DNA of 64,000 nucleotides, from the NCBI GenBank assembly GCA_032158295.1, contig JASTWB010000035.1, forward strand, positions 1 through 64,000. Direction: 5' to 3'. The position numbers were made by a program, and so were the translations under genes. How positions within the stretch are numbered: the first letter of the stretch is position 1; each line of letters starts with the position of its first letter. Shown here in pieces: positions 12,201 through 23,630 of this stretch. This DNA comes from Pycnopodia helianthoides (lineage: Eukaryota > Echinodermata > Asteroidea > Forcipulatida > Asteriidae). The notes beneath the pieces were generated by a model, which saw only the letters and a list, made by a program, of their open reading frames with translations, ran no database searches and had not been told where the DNA came from.

Positions 12201-14620
12201 TCATGACGAATTTGTTTTAGACACTTCCTTGCACCAATGCCAATCATCACTGAAAGTTTCAATGCAATTGCTCTTTAGGAACTATGCAAAAGGCCGCTTA
12301 GAACGAAAATTACTGAAAAATAAAATAAAAATAGACATAAAAATTTCATTTGTGCACAAATGCCAAGCTGTTTCGCACGAACATTTTCAAATCACACTAC
12401 ATAAGTTCATTTAACAATTTATGACAAAAAGGTGCAAAAAATGAAGAAAAAAAAATATACAAAATCATGTGAGACGTACAGGACGTCATTTCAAATTTTA
12501 AAGAACTTGCCAATATTAACAACTACCAAGTTTCAACTGATCGCACTAATAATCGGGAGATATAGACTTCGAAAAAGGACTTGAATGCCGCGTCACGTGA
12601 CCCGATGACGTATTGATCTGAAATTTCACACATGTGTGGCGCTGCGGGAACATAATGTGTAAAAGAATTTGGATTATACAGTGTTCATTTAACAATTTAT
12701 AAAAAAAGGTGCAAAAAATAAAATAAATCATAAAATTATTGATGACGTCATCAGACGTCATTTCAAATTTACAGGAATTGCCAATATCTAACAACCTACC
12801 AAGTTTCAACATGATCGCACATTTAAATCGGGAGATATACGACTTCGTAAAAGGCATCTTTAATGCCATGTAACGTGACCCCGATGACGTCATTGATCTG
12901 AAATTTCACACATAGGATGGCTGCCTGACGGTCAACATATGTGTCGATTTTGAAGTGATTACACAAAACTTCGCCACACACATCTTCAAAAAGTCCATTT
13001 TGAACAGTTTTCAACCTGCCGCTAGAGGGCGCTCGTGTGTATCATGACGTCATCGTTGTTTTTTTTTAAATGCACACTCTTGCCAGACACTAACATCGTT
13101 GAAAGCAAGTTCATAACATTTAGCACTTTTGAATTACAAGGCACTTCGGTTTCGACGGAAGTAGAGGTCAAGTGGGGTCACGCACACAGAATAAAATGAA
13201 GACCTAATTTATCCCTATACAATCCCCCAAACAGAACCTACGGTCTCTTGAGGCTGATTTGTTACAGATTTTCAAATGTTTAAAATAGAAACCTTTAAGA
13301 TGACGTCACGTGACGAGTGATGACGTCATCATGACGAATTTGTTTTAGACACTTCCTTGCACCAATGCCAATCATCACTGAAAGTTTCAATGCAATTGCT
13401 CTTTAGGAACTATGCAAAAGGCCGCTTAGAACGAAAATTACTGAAAAATACAAATAAAAACTAGACATAATTGCATTTGTGCACAAATGCCAAGCTGTTT
13501 CGCGACGAACATTTTCAATCACACTACATTACAGTTCATTTAACAATTTATGACAAAAAGGTGCAAAAAATGAGAAAAAAAATCATACAAAATCATGTGA
13601 TGACGTCATCAGGACGTCATTTCAAATTTTACAAGAACTTGCCAATATCTAACAACCTACCAAGTTTCAACATGATCGCACTAATACATCGGGAGATATA
13701 CGACTTCGAAAAAGGCACCTTGAATGCCGCGTCACGTGACCCGATGACGTCATTGATCTGAAATTTCACACATGATGGCTGCCTGACGGTCAACATAATG
13801 TGTAAAAGAATTTGGATTATACAGTGTTCATTTACAATTTATGACAAAAAAGGGGCAAAAAATGAAATAAATCATTTAAAATTATGTGATGACGTCATCA
13901 TGACGTCATTTCAAAATTTACAAGGAACTTGCCAATATCTAACAACCTACCAAGTTTCAACATGATCGCACTATAAATCGGGAGATATACGACTTCATAA
14001 AAGGCATCTTTAATGCCGCGTCACGTGACCCCCGATGACGTCATTGATCTGAAATTTCACACATAGGATGGCTGCCTGACGGCAACATATGTGTCGATTT
14101 TGAAGTGATTACACAAAACTTCGCCACACACATCTTCAAAAAGTCCATTTTGAACAGTTTTCAACCTGCCGCTAGAGGGCGCTCGTGTGTATCATGACGT
14201 CATCGTTGTTTTTTTTAAATGCACACTCTTGCCAGACACTAACATCGTTGAAAGCATGTTCATAACATTTAGCACTTTTGAATTACAAGGCACTTCCGGT
14301 TTCGACCGGAAGTAGAGGTCAAGTGGGGGTCACGCACACGAATAAAATGAAGACCTAATTTATCCCTATACAATCCCGCAAACAGAACCCTACGGTCTCT
14401 TGAGGCTGATTTGATACAGATTTTCAAATGTTTAAATAGAAACCTTTAAGATGACGTCACGTGACGAGTGATGACGTCATCATGACGAATTTGTTTTAGA
14501 CACTTCCTTGCACCAATGCCATTTCATCACTGAAAGTTTCATTGCAATAGCTCTTTAGGAACTAGGCAAAGAAGCCGTCTTAGAACGAATGATTACTGGA
14601 AAATAAAAAAAAATAATAAA

Positions 14621-15330
14621 AAATAAAAATTAAATTTTGCACAAAACAAGCTGTTTTCGCGACGGACGAACATTCTAAAAAAAACAAAAAAAATTAACTT
14701 TCATTTAAAAAAGTTTCTGTGCAAAAAGTCAAAAAAATAAAAAAAAACTTTAACGAAAATCAGAGATGACGTTTGCTGCGTGCGACAGCTACAAAATTTT
14801 ACAAGAAACAGTGCCTGCTCGAAACAGCTCATAAAAACTTTACGAAAAATGATCGCTCGCTCAATACATCGAAAAAACACTTTCAAAAAAAGGCACTTTC
14901 GCGCGCTGCCCCAAACGTAAAATAAATAAATTTCAAACAAGTGTGATGGCTGCCTACGGTCAAAATAAGTTAAAAGAATTTAAATATACGGTACAGTTGA
15001 CAAATCAACAAAACAAAAAAATCAAAACAAATCATTAAAAACATATTCAACGGGAATCTTGGACGTCATTTTACAAAAGTTTAAACGAGGAACTGTGCCA
15101 AATACTCTAACAAACGCATACAGTATCAAACATATCCACAATTAAAAACGGATGATATAGCGAATCTTAGTATAAAGGTTTTAACTCCGTTTGACCCCCA
15201 GATGGTACGTCATTGACTGAAATTTCAAATAAGAACGGCCTGGACGGTACACCAGTATTTGTAACGATTCACTTTGATTCACATAATACTTAGGCCTAAA
15301 AATATCCCAAAACCCTGTAAAAAATTAGAA
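14621..15330 (+). repeat. Scrambled terminal satellite copy
   Basis: Landmarks of the unit follow in the right order (AAGCTGTTTTCGCGACG, then TGATGGCTGCCTACGG, then GACGTCATT, then CATTGACTGAAATTTCA) but sequence between them is garbled by dense small insertions, deletions and A-runs. It is either an old decayed copy or a bad consensus at the array edge. Two unrelated-looking pieces resemble the palindromic spacer at 3060-3088. Confidence 0.7.
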
Positions 15331-16334
15331 CAAATCTGACAGTTTAGCCTCAGCTCATCTCGAATCGGCGTTGATTTTCTATGCGTGTAGAGAAACCTCG
15401 TCGCGTAAGTTTCGAATTTGTGCGCTTAAGTTTCAAGCAATCACACGCAAGTTTCAAACTTGCGCGAAATAAACTATGCGAGCTACCAAATTTGAGTGCT
15501 CCGCGCAAAATCTGATAGCGCCCTCTTTGACAAAAAGTTGTTAGTCGATGTGTAAACATTTCAAGCCGTGTTTCCGTTTAAACACGGCCACGTAATGACC
15601 TCTCGTCCAATCAGAATGGATAAATTGACCCAGGTATTTATAAATATACATTTAAAGTAATATTTATTGCTTGTATATATAATAATCTCTTTTAGGGTGT
15701 CCTCTAAAGTAGTTGTTAGGTAAAGCGCCAAGGAGTACTATTTAATAATGGCTTTGGTGATGAATAAGTTGTTGTTGTTGTTATAGTTCTATCGCCGATG
15801 TTTTGTTCTATTCATGTTCAAGGGCCTTTCTTTAGGCCATTCTGTATTTGTTTGGGACCTAATCTCTTACACACAGTCGTGTAACTATTTACGCGTATTT
15901 TCTGGTTAACTACACCATCAATAGAAATACTTGGCTTAGGTGTTCGGCTTTTATAGGCGTATTGCTTTATGTTGGTTTCATGCGTGTACGAATAATTCCG
16001 TTATTTCAGGGAAAAAAGTTCCGGCAGCAAAATTGCCGGAACTTGTTTTATGTTTCGTATCATTATTTGACGTTATTTTATTGATTTGGTCTTGTACGGA
16101 ACTATTTTCACGGAATCAACGCACAAACAAATCTGTATACGGCAAACAACGTTGTCAATAAGATAACATGGTACATAGGCCTATACTAACCAAATTTTAT
16201 CATCGAAACTAGATTCTGGGTCGTAACCAAAACGTGGGTGTGATCCCTCGCTACACAACGCAATGTCACAATTCACGTAATGTTTGTTTGTTATTGTGTT
16301 GTTGTTGTTGTTGTTGTTGTTTTTTGGGGGGGGG
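15331..16334. other. No gene seen; small hairpin
   Basis: No coding signature. A hairpin has arms GCCGTGTTT (15565-15573) and AAACACGGC (15580-15588). Short GTT/TTG runs occur near 15770 and 16300, and a G-run near 16326. Confidence 0.5.
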
Positions 16335-16699
16335 TTCTTCTTTTAAATATTACTCATGCGTCAGTATGACTGTCTTGTAAATAGCAATAGCAACTCAGGT
16401 TGACACACAGGCCTCTTGGGAACACAACTAACAGTATCCAAGAGTTCAGGTGTGGTTGGTTCGATTCCACTGGTGCTTAGTTCAAAATGGAGAGGGAATC
16501 TGACACCATGATGCTAACAGAAACACAGGTTTGATGTTTATCGAGCAAAAATTCTGCGTTTCAATCAGCGGTATACCATTCCAAACTAAATATCTGACTG
16601 TACTTTAAAGGAAATGGATACGTTTGGAAACTACAATTAAAAACAATGGCAATAAAAAAAAATACTTGGTAAGAAGTACGGCATCGTTTGATAATGTAT

Positions 16700-17605
16700 G
16701 TTTTCTCGGTCAATTTCGGCAAATGAGCAGCCAAATAAACCACCGCACCATTCGATTTCGTTTCATGACTAGTCGAATGTACTGTTTCGTCATTCGATTT
16801 AACAAAATAATCATTCAATTTAACAATTCAACAAAGCAGCATTCAAATTCGCAGGAGCTTTTTGAGGCGTGTGTTTAGTCATTCAAATTCATTTTGGGGC
16901 AGTCATTTCTGGAATTTGTGCAATCTAAAACAACGCGCTGTCAAACTTTTGTTTCCTTTCGATGGTTAAAGGCATAAACACGGTTTATTTTTTGGCACTT
17001 GAGTAACTTTGCCGATGTACTTCGAAAAACGAGCGTTCGCCACAGTTGTACTCGCATATTTCTAGAAATGGCAGCTCAATAAGAAACCAGGAAAAACATA
17101 AAGGAACATTAGATCTTGGTCAGTTAACCGATAAAGATCCCCCAAAAAATTCAAGAACAGAATAAAGAAGAAAACGAAGAAAATAAAAATCTAATGGGTC
17201 CCATGTAAAATCTACTGGAAACATAAATAAAGAAAAATATGGTTGAAGTGAAGATACGAAACAGTTGCCTAGTACTGTTTTTTTATTTGCATTTCTTTAT
17301 CTTACTTATTTGAAATCTCATTCAGAGAAATTGATTGCCTCTCTACGAAGTTGAAAAAAATTAATCAGTAAAAATCTCCAGTCGAACCAGCTTTGCTAAA
17401 TTGAATGATGATTGTGCGTCACGAAAAAGAATGCCGATATGCTAAATTGGAAACAGTGCTAAAGGAATTTGAATGCCTCAAAACGAAATGGTATGCCCGA
17501 ATTCTGAATTTGAAACGCAGTAAAAACTGGAGAGGCAAAAAAGCTTTAATTCGAACGCACGAAAACTAAATTGGCTGCTCATTTGCCGAATTTGACCGAG
17601 AAAAC
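16700..17605. mobile_element. Non-autonomous TIR DNA transposon
   Basis: Terminal inverted repeats of about 35 bp begin GTTTTCTCGGTCAA and differ at about one position. TGTAT flanks both ends (16695-16699 and 17607-17611, the right one after one extra C), consistent with a 5-bp target duplication. The duplicated locus at about 27612 is an empty site lacking the element. Subterminal sequence is rich in ATTCGATTT/AAATTGAAT-type words. No transposase frame is present. The superfamily was not determined. Confidence 0.88.
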
Positions 17606-17905
17606 CTGTATATAAAGCATTTGGGGAAACATTTCACTTCGAAGTTATGTGGTTATGTAAAAAATATTCCCAAAACAAATTTTAATCTGAGAAAGTTTCT
17701 GTCTTGGGTGTCTCAGATTTACTGCTTTAAAAGTCGATTCCCAATTCGTCGTTTTCTCTTTTCGTTCTCTAAATGGGCAAAATGTACAGAAAGACACAAA
17801 GGCCTACCCTCCACTTTGCCAGCACTTCAGTAGCAACTGTGTTGTCCACTACTATAGAGAACTAACGGTACTACTACTGCTACAATTCAATTGCGTAAAA
17901 GCCAG

Positions 17906-18904
17906 CAGCTTTCTGCTGGTCTACCAGTTTTTGCATTCACATTCAAATTCTACGTTATGTGCTGTTTGATTCGTACTTGCCTGTAAAAAGGGCAAATATT
18001 TTGATGGGAATTCATTTATTCACTAGTATAATCACAGCCAAACTTAAATGCCGAGATGCAGCACGTCAGAACATTAAATTAAGTTTAAAGAAACCATCTT
18101 CGATATAAATAAACGATTAGAAGATATGTATTAACAGAAAAAGAAAAGGACCTGTGAATAAATGCACAGGAAAACAACAACAATAATTTGTTTCAAAGTT
18201 GCTGATTAACCCCTTGTATTTTTAAGCTTTCTGCTAAAACATTTGTTAACTTCTAATTTGACATGGTCCGAACAGCAGAAATAAAGACGACAACATAAAT
18301 AGTGCAAACATTCTCAAGGCTATAGCAAAAGATTAGTTTTCCTTTCAAACTTATCGGGTACAGGCTTTAACGTTATGGGTGACAAAGCAAAAGAGGGTCA
18401 GTATTACAACTAAAACAAAACACAGGATGTACGTGCAGTGTAATAACACGGAAACTTCTATTATAACTGAAGTGCCAGTAAAAGAGCTCTTGTCAGTCGA
18501 ACTTGGGGAGCCATAACTTATGTTGCATTTGAACGCACACAAGTTGAAATTTATTGCCAATAAACGGACAAGAACACGCAAGCTAGCAACGAATTCATGT
18601 GCGTTTCGAAGAGCCAGTCTTAATTTGACCTTATCCAGGTAGAAGAAATTCAACTTTAGAATGGTCAATGAAGGTCTACATGAAATAGAATGAATAGAAG
18701 ATATAAAAGTTTACCATTGCTCGTCAAACATTTCAGTTAAATTCCACACTCCTGAAATGCAGTCGAACAAGTTGCCGTTATTACAACACTTATCAATTGT
18801 AACCTTTATGATGTTTTTTTTTACTATATTATTCGTCCCCATATGTGTACAAAATATACTATATTATTCTTATAACGAATGATGTTTACGTAGTTTCTTG
18901 TACT
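17906..18904. other. No gene seen in copy A interior
   Basis: No convincing coding frame. Near 18270 a segment (GAACAGCAGAAATAAAGACG) resembles the unit that in copy B carries kappaB-like sites at 28528-28765, but the kappaB words themselves are absent here. Confidence 0.45.
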
Positions 18905-19093
18905 CCTTGCTTGAAATAAGTGACAAAGCAAAATGCCACATGGAAATAAATATTCAAACGGTTACTGCTTATTTTTGACAGTTTAGTGTGAGCCGTGTTG
19001 GACAGCGGAAATGTCAAAGTTCAATGTTAAGCAGTTTTCAAAGTACTTGGCAAATCCGCACGTACACTACTATGTGCTGCAATTGCTCAACGT

Positions 19094-19131
19094 GGGGATT
19101 TCCAGAATGAATCAGCATGATGGGGATTTCC
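19094..19131. promoter_or_regulatory. Paired NF-kappaB-like sites, copy A
   Basis: GGGGATTTCC occurs at 19094-19103 and 19122-19131, 28 bp apart. Both fit the established Rel consensus GGGRNWYYCC. The pair is conserved in copy B at 29964-30002. It lies about 100 bp upstream of the ATG that starts the exon-like ORF in copy B. Confidence 0.55.
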
Positions 19132-19233
19132 AACCAACAGAAACCATCGTCACGAGTAACACCACTTCTTATTTATTTCATTTTAAACTCCGGACAAAAA
19201 CATTAATATTCAAATATAAAAATTTCCGGAACA

Positions 19234-19370
19234 ACATGTCGTTTCAAATGTTTGGGGAAAGGTAATATTTGTGTTTTTAAATTGCGAAACTTCCTCGGTA
19301 AATGGGCGCTAGTGTTCGCAGAGAGGTTGCTCGCCTCAAGTTGTTTAACGAAAATGGTCTTTACATTGAC
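19234..19370 (+). pseudogene. Broken counterpart of the copy B exon
   Basis: The sequence aligns with the 30112-30272 ORF of copy B, including the ATGTCGTTTC start and the CTTCCTCGGTAAATGGGCG segment. Here a stop codon (TAA at 19261) follows after nine codons and several small indels shift the frame downstream. If the copy B frame is a real exon, this is its inactivated paralogue. If not, both are non-coding. Confidence 0.45.
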
Positions 19371-19379
19371 ACTGGTTAT

Positions 19380-20240
19380 AAGCGGCTGGGTACTCCAATT
19401 GAGTTAGAAAACTGAACACAAGTTCAAAAACGGAATTTTAGTGATGTTTGAGTAGAAAATACTAAATGTGTTGAAACAAAAAATTAGATTAGCAAAAATT
19501 GACGCCATCACGAGACCTTTCCTATTATATATTTCGAATCCGGATTTCAACGGATTACTGTGCGATGCCACAGTGCATGGTTAATGGTGATTATTTGGTC
19601 GCGATATAATCGACCACTATCTGCCCGTAAAAAAATTAACAATCGATGGTAATATCGTGATGAGTGCGTTTCATGGTAACTATTCGGATGGTAGTTATGT
19701 TGTATTATATTATTATGTGCTGCTTTTATTTTTATAATGTTTTTCCTTCAAAAATTTAGCGTCGTACAATGACGTCTACTCGAAGTTGTTTGAACGTTGG
19801 ATCAACGTTGCTTTGATATGAAATATTATAAATGGAGCCTACATACTTTTCAATTCATATGGCAATATAAAGTGTTTGCAGCGCAATGCTTGTGTTCAGA
19901 TCATTAACTTAGTAAACGTCAATAATATCAGCAAGTTTTGAACGTGCCAGCTGGTGATTTTTATCGGCGCTTAGATCAAGGCGGATCCCAATGCAACCCG
20001 ACCATGCAAAGTCAATTGTGGACTTGGTGTCAAATGTGAGACAGCAATATGTTGCGACTCTAAATTGCTGCATAAATTATTTGAGGTCATTAAATCAATG
20101 AAATCTTTTGAATCTATCGAAATATTCAGGGAGGATCCTGAAGTCTTGCTACAAAGATTTAGCTGGAGTAATTTACAACGTTTCCAGTAGTCTAGGGATT
20201 GCCACACGAATCAAAATTGTTGGAAACCCTCTGCATACAA
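19380..20240. other. No gene seen
   Basis: No coding frame or repeat that I recognise. This belongs to the material present in copy A but missing from copy B. Confidence 0.4.
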
Positions 20241-20249
20241 TTGTCAATG

Positions 20250-20745
20250 GTTCAAGTTCCCACGAAACCCAACCCGATTGTTCTTAATGACTACAGACCA
20301 GTAACCCTGACTTCCATGTGATGAATTAATTTGAAGAAAACAAATCTTCCGAGGCATCCTAACTGTGGAAACTCTGAACTGTGTTGACTCCCGTCAGTTT
20401 GATACAGGGAAAAACGTCGTGTAATGGATGCCAATTTTTACACAATATTTATTAACACCTTGAAAGACGAAGACATTTGTTGTTCTTACCCGTTGGTGTG
20501 ATGCTAATTCCCGATGACGCTCCTTGTCTTAAAGGGTTACAATAACTGTTAGATAGAATCCATTAAAATGATATCAACAAATTACGTAAATGAAGTGACC
20601 AAAATGTTTTAATGTTTAATGTACAAAACAAATCGAATAAATATAATTTGATTTCCGCAAAACAACAATTATTATAGAACCTACGGAAATGAATGTACGG
20701 CTGTCGAAGTGTTCCATGAGTTTAAATTATTGGGTACACTGTAGA
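20250..20745 (+). pseudogene. Decayed non-LTR reverse transcriptase fragment
   Basis: Near 20282 a frame reads V-L-N-D-Y-R-P-V-T-L-T-S, the conserved LINE RT segment (usually LNDYRPVALTS). Further on, near 20650, F-D-F-R-K and, in another frame near 20705, V-F-H-E-F-K-L-L-G match the later RT region that usually reads FRK...FKYLG. Stops and frameshifts separate them and most of the RT is missing. This is a relic, probably APE-type (CR1/L2-like); the clade is inference. Confidence 0.7.
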
Positions 20746-21118
20746 TGACTAAAAATCAAGTTTGGCAACGGAAAATAAGCCGAATTGAGCTTTACGCAAT
20801 CACGAAACAAAAATATGATTCGAAATTCACGCACTCAGTATGCGCTCAGATAGAGCAGACACATCCCGTTATTGACTCAGGAAACATTATTGATTCAGAT
20901 AGACCCTTCCCATGAAATATGCAAATTGGACATCGCGCGTGCGCACTCTCCCTACTGGTTGAACATCGCGCCTTTTTGCATGGGACTGATGGTGGCGGTT
21001 GGCAAAATGAGTGAACATCTAATTATCTACTTGGTGGGGCCGTAGCTTTCGTTCCCCGCGTGCGTCACCGCTCAGTATCACTGCTTTGCACTTGGAACTT
21101 TAGGCTCTCGCGCCACCG

Positions 21119-22040
21119 CACAGTGGGCCAGGCCGAAACCAAAGTGCGCCAAAAAGGGTGAAACGTGACACTGCTAGTTTGAACTTTTTCAACACTTTTG
21201 AGGTTGCTTTTACCCCCATCGGACCAGGAAAATTAAGCAAAAGAAAAATAAATATATATATACTGACTTGTCAAAATATACACTTTGTATTGAGCTACGG
21301 AGCTAAACTTTCACTTGGCTCTAGTTTATAGTTCATGTTTGAAGGAAATTAATTAGTTTTTATTGTTGTTCAAGTTTTCTATGAATAAATACTGACAATT
21401 GTGTCAAAATTGACATGAAATTTACGATTCCTGTGTTCAGCAAAACGAAAATAAGGATTGCCGTCGATTGCTTCCTAAAGTCTACGCATTTCTCTTAGAG
21501 CAACTTGTTTGCATCATTTTGGTACCAAATTTAGCTGCGACAACCTGCGATACACGATTTTTAGAGCAGTTTTTCTGAAGCGATCATTGTACGTTTTCGC
21601 CCCTTTCTGTACTCCAAATTACATGTGGCGCGTTCCACTGAGAAACACGACACCAGAGCAAGGCAGCTGCGCTCGCCGGAAAAGTCGGTGTTGTGCAATA
21701 TGATACCCCTATAAGATGTCTGATTACGCAGTTAAAATTACAATGTACTTGGTGTCTCATATACTTTGTAAAGTTTAGCTCCGTAGCTCAATGCAAAGTG
21801 TCTAATTTTGCTTTATGAAGATTTTTGCAACTATTCACATGTTATGGCCAATTTTCCTGGGTATGCATACCTTCAAGAGGTCATGACAAGTCAATATATA
21901 TATATTTGTTTTTGCTTAATTTTCCTATAATAATGGTCCGATGGGGTATGAGCAACTTTAAAAGTGTTGAAAAGGTTAAAATTAGCAGGGTCACGTTTCA
22001 CCCTTTTTGGCGCACTTTGGTTTCGGCCTGACCCACTGTG
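21119..22040. mobile_element. Foldback DNA element with long inverted ends
   Basis: The ends are CACAGTGGGCCAGGCCG and its near-complement CGGCCTGACCCACTGTG. Inverted arms continue for about 180-200 bp (21119-21316 against 21769-22040) with small indels, including a shared block AGCTACGGAGCTAAACTTT. CACCG flanks both ends (21114-21118 and 22041-22045), a clean 5-bp target duplication. The 450-bp interior has no recognisable transposase. I did not assign a superfamily. Confidence 0.9.
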
Positions 22041-22045
22041 CACCG

Positions 22046-22775
22046 GGGCAAGGATCCCACCGGGGCCAGCAACCCAATCAGCCTCTCTCCTGTATGCCTG
22101 CTTTATCCTACTTCCGCTCTGGACCCAATCAGCTCGGTCAGTTAGTAGGGAAAGGAGTTCCGCCGGCCCCAATCAATTTGCGCCTCCGAATGCCAATAAC
22201 TCCGTACTTACCCGTCTTCTGGGAGACCTCACTAGGCATCCATGCAAGGGTCCCGCCGTGGCCCGTGATCAACGCAGGCACTCACCCTGTTTGCCTGCTC
22301 TATCTTCCTTGCGCTCGGGACCCGATCGGCTCGGCAAGCTGGTAGGGAAAGGAGCTCCGCCGGCCCCCATCAATTTGCGCCTCCGAATGCCTCCAACTCC
22401 GTATATTCCCGTCTTCCGAGAGAGCTCACTAGGCATCCATGCAAGGGTCCCGCCTGTGCCCGCGACCCACGCAGGCACTGGCCCTGTATGCCTGCTCGAT
22501 CCTCCATGCGCTAGGACCGTAACGGCCTCGCCACTTGCTGGTACCAGATCGGCGCTCAGCCGGCCCTCATGAGCTGTCGACTCCTAGTGCCGTCTTCCGG
22601 TAGAGCTCATTGGGCATCATGCATGCAAGGGTCCCCGCGCTTAGACCTGATCGGTTCAGCAAGGTGGTGGGGAACGGAGCTCCGCCAGCCCCATCAATTT
22701 GAGCCTAATCAGCCTACGACGGGGAAAGTACCGAGTTTGAGGCATCCGTATGCGTAAATTGATTGGGGCCGGCGG
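22046..22775. repeat. GC-rich diverged tandem repeat
   Basis: A block with GGAGCTCCGCCGGCCCC, ATCAATTTGCGCCTCCGAATGCC and GCATCCATGCAAGGGTCCC recurs at about 22155, 22350 and (diverged) 22676, and a short inverted copy, CCAATCAATTTACGC read on the minus strand, closes it near 22747-22775. GC content is far above the surroundings. A 202-codon frame here is a by-product of GC-rich sequence lacking stops; codons do not look like a protein family. Confidence 0.7.
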
Positions 22776-23630
22776 AACAATGAGAGCCAACGTAAAACCA
22801 ATGTGTTAATGCCAACCTAGGGCCAACAATGTCCCTACGTCGGAAACCAACAAAATGTCAATAATTGCTTTCCCAAATAATAAGCAACATTGGTTCAACC
22901 AAAGCAGTACAAAAGGTGACGAACCTTTTGTTTTACTATTTTTAAAACAAAGTTCAGCATGGCCTACAAAAGATTATGGTTTTAAATCCTCCCTCAGATA
23001 ATTACCAAAGTAAAACAAGACCTGAAACTTACTCTGCAGGCGACTGTTTTATAGTAGTGTTGCTGTTCTAACGGTCTCTCTTACCTAAAATACAGTGTAT
23101 ATGCCTGGCATTTGAATTATTTCACAGTTTTGTGTAAATCGCAAGGCAACAGTGTTGGAGCGTCACTGGATGGGGCAGCGCCATAATTTATCTACCAAAG
23201 GGCGACAGTATGGGAGGGCACTCAAAACTAAACCTTTCCAGCGATTCGGAAAATTCCGAATGCGCTCGGGACTTTTCGTGTTCGGGTACTCTCGGTCATG
23301 CGACGCGACAGCTAGCTAGCAGCAGTACACACGGCGCGCGGACACACATGTTTCCCGCGCAGTGTGTATAGGACTATAGAGGAAGGAATAGATAGTATAG
23401 TAGTACTTTAGGAGACATACAAGCTTATCTGTTGGGTTTGTTTTAAACTGTGACAAATTTGAGTAGTAAAAGCTCCTGTCATTTGAAGTGGCCACAAATT
23501 CTAATTTTGTTGCCCTGAAAACCTCGGTAAACTTTGGACACAGGTTTAAAGAAGTTATTTAAGTTTAATCTTTATTGAATATTATATTCAAACCGCCTCG
23601 GCTAAAATTCCGCATCCGGCCACCACTTTA
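22776..23630. other. Duplicated block and GC-rich patch, no gene
   Basis: 22895-23075 matches 30525-30700 of copy B (GAACCTTTTGTTT onward). A GC-rich patch at about 23255-23370, rich in CGCG words, could be a promoter or CpG-rich remnant. No reading frame is recognisable. Confidence 0.45.

Larger units (their letters stand above)
1861..14620 (+). repeat. Satellite array, eleven ~1.15 kb units
   Basis: Units start with ACTAGACATAATTGC at about 1863, 3102, 4258, 5411, 6564, 7720, 8873, 10029, 11178, 12329 and 13460. Spacing is 1,149-1,156 bp except 1,239 for the first and 1,131 for the tenth. Left-hand units are nearly identical. Each unit contains a diverged internal duplication of roughly 290 bp (the block from AACTTGCCAATATC to the TGGCTGCCTGACGG stretch occurs twice). 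The first junction has about 83 extra bases ending in a palindrome, AGCTGTTTCGC paired with GCGAAACAGCT, at 3060-3088. The short recurrent ORF in each unit has no conserved ATG, so I treat the array as non-coding. Confidence 0.97.

Noticed and set aside
16440..16480. tRNA gene with perfect GGTTCGATTCC B box
   Set aside because: No consistent acceptor or anticodon stem could be drawn; the same block recurs at 27370 as part of the duplication. A SINE-like origin remains possible.
21964..22572. 202-codon plus-strand ORF
   Set aside because: Lies over a GC-rich tandem repeat and the end of a foldback element; no family features and overlapping frames equally open.
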